In this document: positions 1 through 5,140 of the stretch, piece after piece
How the letters are laid out: every line of letters begins with the position of its first letter
Position numbering within the stretch: position 1 is the stretch's first letter
Assembly (NCBI GenBank): GCA_035315685.1
Contig: DATFXR010000847.1
Span: 1-7,053, forward strand
Source of the DNA: QHWK01 sp035315685
GTDB lineage: Bacteria; Acidobacteriota; Vicinamibacteria; Vicinamibacterales; CAVVIG01
Direction of reading: 5' to 3'
Length of the DNA: 7,053 nt
Notes under the pieces: generated by a model
What the model was told of the DNA's origin: nothing
Database searches by the model: none
What the model saw: only the letters and a program-made list of their open reading frames with translations
Translations under genes and position numbers: made by a program

Positions 1-17
1 CCCGGCCAACGGCCGGG
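1..17 (-). terminator. Stem-loop beyond tRNA-Glu, possible terminator
   Basis: CCCGGCC-AAC-GGCCGGG is a perfect 7-bp, all-GC stem with a 3-nt loop. On the minus strand it lies 29 nt past the tRNA 3' end, where a rho-independent terminator would be expected. Any U-tract would fall outside the window, so termination cannot be confirmed. It could instead belong to whatever lies to the left. Confidence 0.35.
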
Positions 18-46
18 GCTGGGATCAAGGGAAGATATATGAATCA

Positions 47-121
47 TGGTAGCGGTACGGGGATTCGAACCCCGGTCCCGTGGCTGAGAACCACGTGTCC
101 TGACCCCTAGACGATACCGCC
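47..121 (-). tRNA. tRNA-Glu (anticodon CTC)
   Basis: On the minus strand the 75-nt gene folds into a complete cloverleaf. The acceptor stem is GGCGGTA/TACCGCT, with a G-U first pair. The D-arm starts GTCT and closes with GGAC. The anticodon stem CGTGG/CCACG encloses the loop TTCTCAG, giving anticodon CTC (plus-strand 86-88), which reads the Glu codon GAG. The T-arm is CGGGG-TTCGAAT-CCCCG. The discriminator is A and the CCA end is encoded (47-49). There is no intron and no sign of decay. The 50-nt gap to the divergent peptidase gene must hold promoters for both. Confidence 0.96.
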
Positions 122-142
122 ACTCGCCGCTACGAACTTCAG

Positions 143-172
143 ATCTTACCAAATTTTGCTACAGTCAGTCCA
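143..172 (-). promoter_or_regulatory. Tentative sigma-70-like promoter for tRNA-Glu
   Basis: On the minus strand TAAGAT (148-143) matches 4/6 of the -10 consensus and TGGACT (172-167) matches 4/6 of the -35 consensus, with an 18-nt spacer. The -10 ends 21 nt before the tRNA 5' end, a suitable leader length. The match is weak and by eye only. The -35 would overlap the start codon of the divergent gene. Confidence 0.22.
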
Positions 173-1554
173 TGTTGCGCTGGCTGTTTGGGCTGATTCT
201 CGTCGCACTGCTGGCCCTTGGTATCGCCTACGTCGTCGCCGGTCGCAGCGCGCCGCCAGGGATCGCGATCGACAAGCCGGACCGAGTGATCGGGCAGGCC
301 GGCACGCTCGATGTCACCGCCGAAGCGCCGAAGAATCGCTTCACCGCGCTGACCGTCACGCTCGAACAGAACGGCCGCAGCTACCCGCTCTATGCGCTGA
401 ACGGGCCCGCGTCGAACGTCACCGTCACGCAGCCCGATCCAACGCATACGAAGGTCACGCGGCCGATCGGCAAGCAGAGCATCCCCGAGCTGCAATCGGG
501 CGCCGCGCGCATCGTCGTGACCGCGACACGCCCGTCGTTCCTGAATCTGCGGCAGCTCACGAGCAGCGCGACGAAGGACTTTCAGGTCCGTCTCGAACCC
601 CCGCGCATCGCCGTCCTGTCGACGAAGCATTACGTGAACCACGGCGGCGCGGAGATGGTTCTCTACAAGGTGACGCCGCCTGACGTCGCGTCGGGCGTGC
701 GCGTCGGGGACGTGGAGTACCCGGGGTTTCCGGCGTCAGGGGCAGGCGTCGCGGCGTCTGACCCGTCGGTGAAGGTCGCGTTCTTCGCCCTGCTCTACGA
801 TCAGCCGCTGAACAGCCCGATCGTCGCGTTCGCGCGCGACGAAGCGGGCAACCAGGCGAAGGCGACCTTCGTCGACAACGTCTTCGAGAAACCGTTCAAG
901 AAGAGCCGCATCGAAATCGACGACAGGTTCATGAACAAGACGGTGCCCGACATCGTCGAGCACTCGCCCGAGCTGAAGATGGCGCCGCCGCCGCAGGACA
1001 GTCCGGAGATGCTGCAGGCGTTCTTGCGGGTGAACGGCGAGCTGCGCAAGGTGAACGCCGACCAGATCGCGGCGATGGCCGCCAAGACGTCGCCGTCACG
1101 GATCTGGGAGGGACCGTTCATTCAGCTCGGCAACTCGAAAGTCGAAGCGAGCTTCGCCGACCGGCGCACCTACATCTACAAGGGCAAGGAGATCGATCAG
1201 CAGACGCACCTCGGTTTCGATCTCGCGGTGACGGAGCACATACCCGTCGCCGCGGCCAATGCCGGCACCGTCGTGAACGCCAGCTGGCTCGGCATCTACG
1301 GCAACTGCGTGATCATCGATCACGGCATGGCGGTGCAGTCGCTGTACGCGCACCTGATGTCGTTCGACGTCGCGGTCGGCGACAAGGTGACGCGCGGCCA
1401 GGTCGTCGGCCGCAGCGACTCGACTGGCCTGGCAGGCGGCGACCATCTGCATTTCACGATGCTGGTCGGCGGCCGCATGGTGAATCCTGTCGAGTGGTGG
1501 GACGCGCACTGGATCGCCGACCGCGTGGACCGGAAGCTGAAGGAAGCGCAGTAG
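172..1554 (+). CDS. Membrane-anchored M23 (LytM-type) zinc metallopeptidase
   Basis: A 460-aa protein, predicted to be a cell-envelope peptidase that cuts peptide bonds in peptidoglycan cross-links. Residues 4-23 form one hydrophobic segment preceded by Arg3, which reads as an uncleaved membrane anchor with the rest in the periplasm. Residues 25-240 look like beta-rich, Ig-like spacer sequence that I cannot name. The M23 domain spans about 340-442 and keeps every catalytic element: H346-x3-D350 and the HLH motif (H425, H427) for zinc binding and catalysis, and H394 in LYAHL. It is therefore probably active rather than a degenerate EnvC/NlpD-type activator. The start at ATG 172 puts the anchor at the N-terminus, although I see no clear Shine-Dalgarno. 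It is divergent from the tRNA and 58 nt before the cupredoxin gene; a functional link to the oxidase genes is not evident. Confidence 0.9.
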   Translation: MLRWLFGLILVALLALGIAYVVAGRSAPPGIAIDKPDRVIGQAGTLDVTAEAPKNRFTALTVTLEQNGRSYPLYALNGPASNVTVTQPDPTHTKVTRPIGKQSIPELQSGAARIVVTATRPSFLNLRQLTSSATKDFQVRLEPPRIAVLSTKHYVNHGGAEMVLYKVTPPDVASGVRVGDVEYPGFPASGAGVAASDPSVKVAFFALLYDQPLNSPIVAFARDEAGNQAKATFVDNVFEKPFKKSRIEIDDRFMNKTVPDIVEHSPELKMAPPPQDSPEMLQAFLRVNGELRKVNADQIAAMAAKTSPSRIWEGPFIQLGNSKVEASFADRRTYIYKGKEIDQQTHLGFDLAVTEHIPVAAANAGTVVNASWLGIYGNCVIIDHGMAVQSLYAHLMSFDVAVGDKVTRGQVVGRSDSTGLAGGDHLHFTMLVGGRMVNPVEWWDAHWIADRVDRKLKEAQ

Positions 1555-1601
1555 TCAAGGTAGAATATCCAGTTGTTCTTTGCTCATCGGTCCTTTTGTT
1601 C

Positions 1602-1606
1602 AGGAG
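1602..1606 (+). promoter_or_regulatory. Ribosome binding site of the cupredoxin lipoprotein
   Basis: AGGAG sits 6 nt before ATG 1613 and fixes this start over an in-frame TTG at 1580. The later start also puts the lipoprotein signal peptide directly at the N-terminus. A TAGAAT at 1561-1566 (5/6 match to a -10 box) could belong to a promoter for this gene, but no convincing -35 precedes it. Confidence 0.75.
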
Positions 1607-1612
1607 AGCTCA

Positions 1613-2425
1613 ATGCGCCTACGAAATACCTGGGTCGGTCTGCTCGGGATCGTCGTTGCGGTAACCGTCGTCGCGTGTGGTGGAGGATCTGAACCGTCGA
1701 ACAAATCAGGAGACGCCTCGTCGCCGTCGGCGACGCCGTCCGGCCAGCGCGTGGACTCCGCGACCGCCGGATCCGTCAAAGGCGCGGTCACGCTCGACGG
1801 CACGGCGCCGGCGAACGAAGCGATAAAGATGAATGCCGACCCGGTCTGCATCCGTGAGGCGAAGGGTCCGCAGGCGCAGGAGACCTACAGCGTCGGCAGC
1901 GACGGCAAGTCGCTCGCCAACGTGTTCGTCTACGTCAAGGACGGCCTCGGCAACTACGCCTACGACACGCCGACCGAACCGGCAAGAATCGATCAGAAGG
2001 AGTGCCGCTACCATCCGCACGTCTTCGGGATGCGCGTCGGACAGCCGCTCGAGATTCTCAACAGCGATCCGACGCTGCACAACATTCACGCGATGCCGAA
2101 GGCGAACTCCGAGTTCAACAACGGCCAGCCGATTCAGGGCATGAAGATGACGCACACCTTCGACAAGCCGGAGGTGATGGTGCCCTTCAAGTGCGACGTC
2201 CATGGCTGGATGAACGCCTACGTCGGTGTGTTGCCGCACCCGTACTACGCGGTGACGAAGGACGACGGAAAGTTCGAGCTGGCGAATCTGCCGCCCGGCA
2301 CCTACACGATCGAGGCGTGGCACGAAAAGCTCGGCCCGCAGACGCAGAGCGTCACGATCGGCCAGAAGGAAACCAAGGAGATCACCTTCTCGTTCAAGCC
2401 AGCAACTGCGACGGCCACGAACTGA
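1613..2425 (+). CDS. Cupredoxin-fold lipoprotein with carboxypeptidase-regulatory-like tail
   Basis: A 270-aa exported lipoprotein. Residues 1-21 are a lipoprotein signal peptide ending in the lipobox VVAC, so Cys22 should be lipidated and the protein anchored to a membrane facing the periplasm. Residues 25-50 are a Ser/Pro/Gly-rich linker. The central part carries candidate type-1 copper ligands: H156 in LHNIH, then C194, H197 and M200 in CDVHGWM. The His-to-Met spacing is shorter (x2) than the x4 of plastocyanin, so copper binding is likely but not certain. C79 and C131 could form a disulfide. Residues 212-264 (DGKFELANLPPGTYTIEAWHE region) match the carboxypeptidase-regulatory-like beta-sandwich. 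Position ahead of ctaA-ctaB suggests electron transfer to, or copper supply for, a haem-copper oxidase; this role is inferred. No standard gene name is known to me. Confidence 0.85.
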   Translation: MRLRNTWVGLLGIVVAVTVVACGGGSEPSNKSGDASSPSATPSGQRVDSATAGSVKGAVTLDGTAPANEAIKMNADPVCIREAKGPQAQETYSVGSDGKSLANVFVYVKDGLGNYAYDTPTEPARIDQKECRYHPHVFGMRVGQPLEILNSDPTLHNIHAMPKANSEFNNGQPIQGMKMTHTFDKPEVMVPFKCDVHGWMNAYVGVLPHPYYAVTKDDGKFELANLPPGTYTIEAWHEKLGPQTQSVTIGQKETKEITFSFKPATATATN

Positions 2426-2440
2426 TACTGGCAAGGCGGG

Positions 2441-2620
2441 AAGGCGGAAAGGCAGAAAGGCAGAAAGGAAAGGTCTAAAGGCGAGAAGGCAGAAAGGAAA
2501 GGTCAAAAGGCGAGAAGGCAGAAGAGAAAGGTCAAAGGCGGGAAGGTGGTGGGTTTCTGGTCCACCTCTGGCCTTTTGACCTTCGCACCTTTCCTTTCCG
2601 CCTTTCCGCCTTTCCGCCTT
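2441..2620. repeat. Purine/pyrimidine repeat: 29-bp tandem array plus long inverted repeat
   Basis: This fills most of the 202-nt gap before ctaA. The left part is purine-rich and contains three tandem 29-bp units (2447-2475, 2476-2504, 2505-2533), each ending AGGTC, plus a fourth partial unit. Inside the units are shorter AAGGCGGAAAGG-type steps. The right part (2570-2620) is the pyrimidine-rich complement. Arm 2441-2474 pairs with 2587-2620 with only 2 mismatches in 34, and 2501-2510 pairs perfectly with 2572-2581. A small GGTGG/CCACC hairpin lies near the centre. The right arm ends 7 nt before the ctaA start, so a transcript crossing the gap could fold into a long stem. No coding potential is seen. 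Confidence 0.85.
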
Positions 2621-2627
2621 GTAGACG

Positions 2628-3632
2628 ATGCTCCACCGCTTCTCTCAATTCCTCGTCGCCTCCACCGTCCTCCTGATCCTCGCGGGCAGTCTCGTCACGA
2701 GCCATGATGCCGGGCTGTCGGTGCCCGACTGGCCGACGAGTTACGGCTGGAACATGTTCACCTTCCCGCGGTCGATGTGGGTCGCGAACATCTTCTACGA
2801 GCATGGCCACCGGCTGATTGCCAGCACGGTCGGCTTCTTGACGATCGTGCTCGCGGTGTGGCTCTGGGTTGCCGAGCCACGAAGCTGGCTGCGCTGGCTG
2901 GGCGTCGCCGCGCTCGGTACCGTGATCGCGCAGGGCCTGCTCGGCGGACTCACGGTCCTGTTCTTCCTGCCTCCTGCCGTCTCGACGGCGCACGCGGGCC
3001 TCGCGGAAATCTTCTTCTGCCTTACCGTCGCGATCGCGCTGTTCACGTCGCCCGCCTGGAACGCCAACCGCGACGTCCTCGACACCGCGGCGCTGCGCCG
3101 GCTCGCGACCTCGACGACGATCCTCATCTACTCGCAGATTCTGATCGGCGCGACGATGCGGCACACCGGCGCGGGACTGGCGATTCCCGATTTCCCGCTG
3201 ATGTTCGGGCACGCCATTCCCGATCGTTGGAGCGCGGCGATCGCTGTCCACTTCGCCCATCGAATCGGTGCGCTGGTCGTCGCGCTCGCCATTGCCGGTA
3301 CGGCCGGGTACGTCTGGTCGCAGCATCGGGATCGTCGCGAGATGATGCGGCCTGCGCTGCTCCTTGCCGTTCTCGTCGCCGTGCAGGTGACGCTCGGCGC
3401 GCTGACCGTGCTCAGCCGGCGCGATCCGTGGATCAACAGCTTCCATGTCGTCTGCGGTGCGATGGTGCTGACGACGTCGCTGGTGCTGACGCTGCGAACC
3501 TGGCAGTCGTGGCTCGGACAGCGGGTCCGGCTGCAGCCGGACACTACGGTCATCTTTCAGCCGCGCGCGACGACGACTGCCGGTAGTATCAGGCTTCAGC
3601 CGGACCGTGACCGCGTACGGGGCCGCGCATGA
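2628..3632 (+). CDS. ctaA: Haem A synthase (COX15/CtaA family)
   Basis: A 334-aa integral membrane protein that oxidises the C8 methyl of haem O to the formyl group of haem A for aa3-type cytochrome oxidases. About eight hydrophobic helices are visible, in two homologous four-helix halves. The four haem-ligand histidines are present with family spacing: H61 (in YEHGHR), H122 (TAHAGL), H211 (HFAHR) and H273 (SFHVV); E58 lies just before H61. GLSVPDWP (29-36) is also typical. The extracytoplasmic Cys pair of Bacillus CtaA is absent; the only cysteines are 131 and 276. ATG 2628 is secured by an in-frame TAG at 2622-2624, but no Shine-Dalgarno is visible. Residues from about 299 to 334 are encoded by a REP-like inverted pair and are probably not native. 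The 3' end overlaps ctaB by ATGA. Confidence 0.95.
   Translation: MLHRFSQFLVASTVLLILAGSLVTSHDAGLSVPDWPTSYGWNMFTFPRSMWVANIFYEHGHRLIASTVGFLTIVLAVWLWVAEPRSWLRWLGVAALGTVIAQGLLGGLTVLFFLPPAVSTAHAGLAEIFFCLTVAIALFTSPAWNANRDVLDTAALRRLATSTTILIYSQILIGATMRHTGAGLAIPDFPLMFGHAIPDRWSAAIAVHFAHRIGALVVALAIAGTAGYVWSQHRDRREMMRPALLLAVLVAVQVTLGALTVLSRRDPWINSFHVVCGAMVLTTSLVLTLRTWQSWLGQRVRLQPDTTVIFQPRATTTAGSIRLQPDRDRVRGRA
3525..3611. repeat. REP-like inverted pair inside the 3' end of ctaA
   Basis: The first unit is the perfect palindrome GTCCGGCTGCAGCCGGAC (3525-3542), followed by ACTACGG. The second unit (3582-3611) is in opposite orientation: GGTAGTATC, then GGCTTCAGCC (3592-3601), then GGACCGTGAC. About 35-40 nt separate them. 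Both match the pair at 5068-5140. They are translated as VRLQPDTT and IRLQPD in the CtaA tail. Confidence 0.85.
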
Positions 3633-4540
3633 AGCACGCACCGGTTGATGCAGCGCCGATTCCGCTGGCGGCCGATCGGCGATCGGCCGCGGTCGTCGCC
3701 GACTACGTCGCGCTGACCAAGCCGCGCCTCAATTTCCTCGTCGTCGCGACCAGTGCGGCCGGCTACTACCTTGGTGCCGCTGGCACGGTCGACGGCGCCG
3801 CCATGGCGGAAGCGGTCGCCGGCACCGCGCTCGTCGCCGGCGGCGCGGCGGTCCTCAATCAGCTGTACGAGCGCGACACCGATGCGCTGATGCGACGAAC
3901 GCGGATGCGGCCGCTGCCGGCCGGTCGCGTCGTGCCGACGGACGCCGGACTCTTCGGCGCCGCGTTGTCACTCGGCGGACTCGCGCTGCTCGCGGCACGG
4001 ACGAACTGGCTCGCCGCCGGTCTCGCGCTCACCACGCTCCTCGTGTATCTCGCGGTCTACACGCCGATGAAGCGGCGCACGTCGGCGGCAACGCTGGTCG
4101 GCGCGGTGCCCGGTGGACTTCCGGCACTCATCGGCTGGACCGCGTCGCACGGCGGCGTCGCGATCGGCGGTGCGGCACTCTTCGCGATCGTATTCCTGTG
4201 GCAGATCCCGCACTTCATGGCGATCGCGTGGCTGTATCGAGACGACTACGGCAAGGCCGGCTTCCCGATGCTGCCGGTGATCGATCCGGACGGCGTACGG
4301 GCGGGCCGCCATGCCGTCGCGTATGCGGCGGCGCTGGTGCCGGTCGCGCTCATTCCAACGATCACCGGGCTGGCGGGGCCGATCTACTTCGTCGCGGCCG
4401 CACTGCTCGGCGCCGGGCTTCTCGCGCTCGCCCTTCGGTTCTGGCGGGAGCGCACCGACGCCGCGGCGCGTGCGCTGTTCTTCGGCTCGATCGTCTACCT
4501 GCCGCTCATCTGGATCGTGCTGGTCGCCGACAAGTTGTAG
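3629..4540 (+). CDS. ctaB: Haem O synthase (protohaem IX farnesyltransferase)
   Basis: A 303-aa UbiA-family prenyltransferase (also called CyoE) that transfers a farnesyl group from farnesyl diphosphate to the haem B vinyl group, giving haem O, the substrate of CtaA. The first Asp-rich motif is N77-x5-D83-x-D85, followed by LMRRTRMRPLPAGR (87-100), which binds Mg-diphosphate. The second conserved loop runs from Y144 through KRRTSAATLVGAVPGGLPAL. WQIPHFMAIAW (191-201) and YRDDYGKAGFPMLPV (203-217) are family signatures. Roughly seven to nine hydrophobic helices span the inner membrane. Length is normal. The start ATG shares bases with the ctaA stop (ATGA), implying translational coupling; no strong Shine-Dalgarno is seen. 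Gene order ctaA-ctaB indicates an operon making haem A. Confidence 0.96.
   Translation: MKHAPVDAAPIPLAADRRSAAVVADYVALTKPRLNFLVVATSAAGYYLGAAGTVDGAAMAEAVAGTALVAGGAAVLNQLYERDTDALMRRTRMRPLPAGRVVPTDAGLFGAALSLGGLALLAARTNWLAAGLALTTLLVYLAVYTPMKRRTSAATLVGAVPGGLPALIGWTASHGGVAIGGAALFAIVFLWQIPHFMAIAWLYRDDYGKAGFPMLPVIDPDGVRAGRHAVAYAAALVPVALIPTITGLAGPIYFVAAALLGAGLLALALRFWRERTDAAARALFFGSIVYLPLIWIVLVADKL
3668..3690 (+). other. Strong hairpin in the 5' coding end of ctaB
   Basis: GCGGCCGATC-GGC-GATCGGCCGC is a perfect 10-bp stem with a 3-nt loop, starting 39 nt into ctaB (codons 14-21). It could form in the mRNA just behind the initiating ribosome. GC-rich Arg/Ala codons make short palindromes common, so function is unproven. 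Confidence 0.5.
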
Positions 4541-4574
4541 CGCAACTCGTCCCGTCGCTCGGCGGATACGGCGA

Positions 4575-4640
4575 GCGAAGGCCGGCGGCTTCAGCCGAGT
4601 GTTGGAAAGCGAATAACGTAGCGCGAAGGCTTCAGCCGAC
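4575..4640. repeat. Two REP-like units between ctaB and the DUF420 gene
   Basis: This is most of the 104-nt intergenic gap. Two units in the same orientation share the core GGCTTCAGCC: one at 4587-4596 within GCGAAGGCCGGCGGCTTCAG, the other at 4628-4637 within GCGCGAAGGCTTCAGCCG (4621-4638). The second recurs in reverse complement at 6326-6343. Just upstream, TCGCTCG (4555-4561) pairs with CGAGCGA (4572-4578), and AGTTG/CAACT (4533-4547) forms a small hairpin over the ctaB stop. Confidence 0.8.
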
Positions 4641-4644
4641 TGAC

Positions 4645-5070
4645 ATGTCGATTCACGATCTCCCCGCCGTCAACGCGACCCTCAACGCAATATCGGGCGT
4701 GCTGCTGCTCATCGCCTACGCGCTGATCCGCGCACGCCGGATCGAACAGCACCGCCGCGTGATGATCGCCGCGTTCGTCACCTCGGCGCTGTTCCTCGTC
4801 TGCTACACGATCTACCACGCGCAGGTCGGATCGGTGCCGTTCACGCGGTACGGGTTCGTGCGGCCGTTGTATTTCACCATTCTGGTCACGCACGTGACGC
4901 TCGCCGCGCTCGTCCTCCCGCTCGCGATCGTCACGTTGTCGCGGGGACTGAACGCGCGCTACGCGCAGCACCGCCGCATCGCGCGATGGACGTTTCCAAT
5001 CTGGCTGTACGTATCGGTGACCGGCGTGCTGGTGTACGTGCTGCTCTATCAGCCGACCTGGCTGCTCTGA
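4645..5070 (+). CDS. DUF420 membrane protein, CtaM/YozB-like oxidase assembly factor
   Basis: A 141-aa protein with about four hydrophobic helices (roughly 10-29, 39-57, 74-97, 114-135). LPAVNATLNAISGVLLL at the start, AAFVTSALFLVCYTIYH, and RRIARWTFPIWLYVSVTG near the end match DUF420. Four histidines near helix ends (H36, H58, H83, H109) are candidate metal or haem ligands. B. subtilis YozB (CtaM) and S. aureus CtaM belong to this family and are needed to make functional aa3 oxidase, which fits the place after ctaA-ctaB; the exact step here is inferred. The frame stays open far upstream, but ATG 4645 matches the usual N-terminus (xxHDLPAxNATLN). No Shine-Dalgarno precedes it: the repeat unit ends 4 nt before the ATG. 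The stop TGA is the first triplet of the next inverted repeat. Confidence 0.9.
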   Translation: MSIHDLPAVNATLNAISGVLLLIAYALIRARRIEQHRRVMIAAFVTSALFLVCYTIYHAQVGSVPFTRYGFVRPLYFTILVTHVTLAALVLPLAIVTLSRGLNARYAQHRRIARWTFPIWLYVSVTGVLVYVLLYQPTWLL

Positions 5071-5140
5071 TCACGGTCCGGCTAAAGCCGGACGCGTCAG
5101 CGCCTCGCGGTAGTGTCCGGCTTCAGCCGGACCGTGATCA
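5068..5140. repeat. REP-like inverted pair holding both convergent stop codons
   Basis: Arms 5068-5093 and 5115-5140 are reverse complements over 26 nt with a single mismatch, around a 21-nt centre. The outermost 16 nt, TGATCACGGTCCGGCT, are perfect. Each arm also contains its own palindrome (GTCCGGCTAAAGCCGGAC; GTCCGGCTTCAGCCGGAC). The outer TGA on each strand is the stop codon of the DUF420 gene and of the convergent NamZ fusion. It could act as a bidirectional transcription terminator or RNA-protecting hairpin, although no U-tract follows either arm. Confidence 0.92.

Noticed and set aside
156..683. Plus-strand frame overlapping the M23 gene start
   Set aside because: It is an Arg-rich alternative frame of the peptidase gene without domain signal.
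1580..1612. Upstream TTG start for the cupredoxin gene
   Set aside because: It would place 11 extra residues before the signal peptide, while ATG 1613 has a good AGGAG and gives a proper lipoprotein signal.
2447..2533. CRISPR array suggested by 29-bp periodicity
   Set aside because: The units are directly adjacent, low-complexity and have no unique spacers; no cas genes are present.
2532..3641. 369-codon minus-strand frame opposite ctaA
   Set aside because: It is low-complexity, Arg/Glu/Asp-rich, and antisense to a clear haem A synthase; its C-terminal part is the purine/pyrimidine repeat. It is a shadow frame of GC-rich DNA.
4198..4644. Long N-terminal extension of the DUF420 frame over ctaB
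   Set aside because: The extension is out-of-frame ctaB sequence plus repeat, with shadow composition; DUF420 homology begins at ATG 4645.
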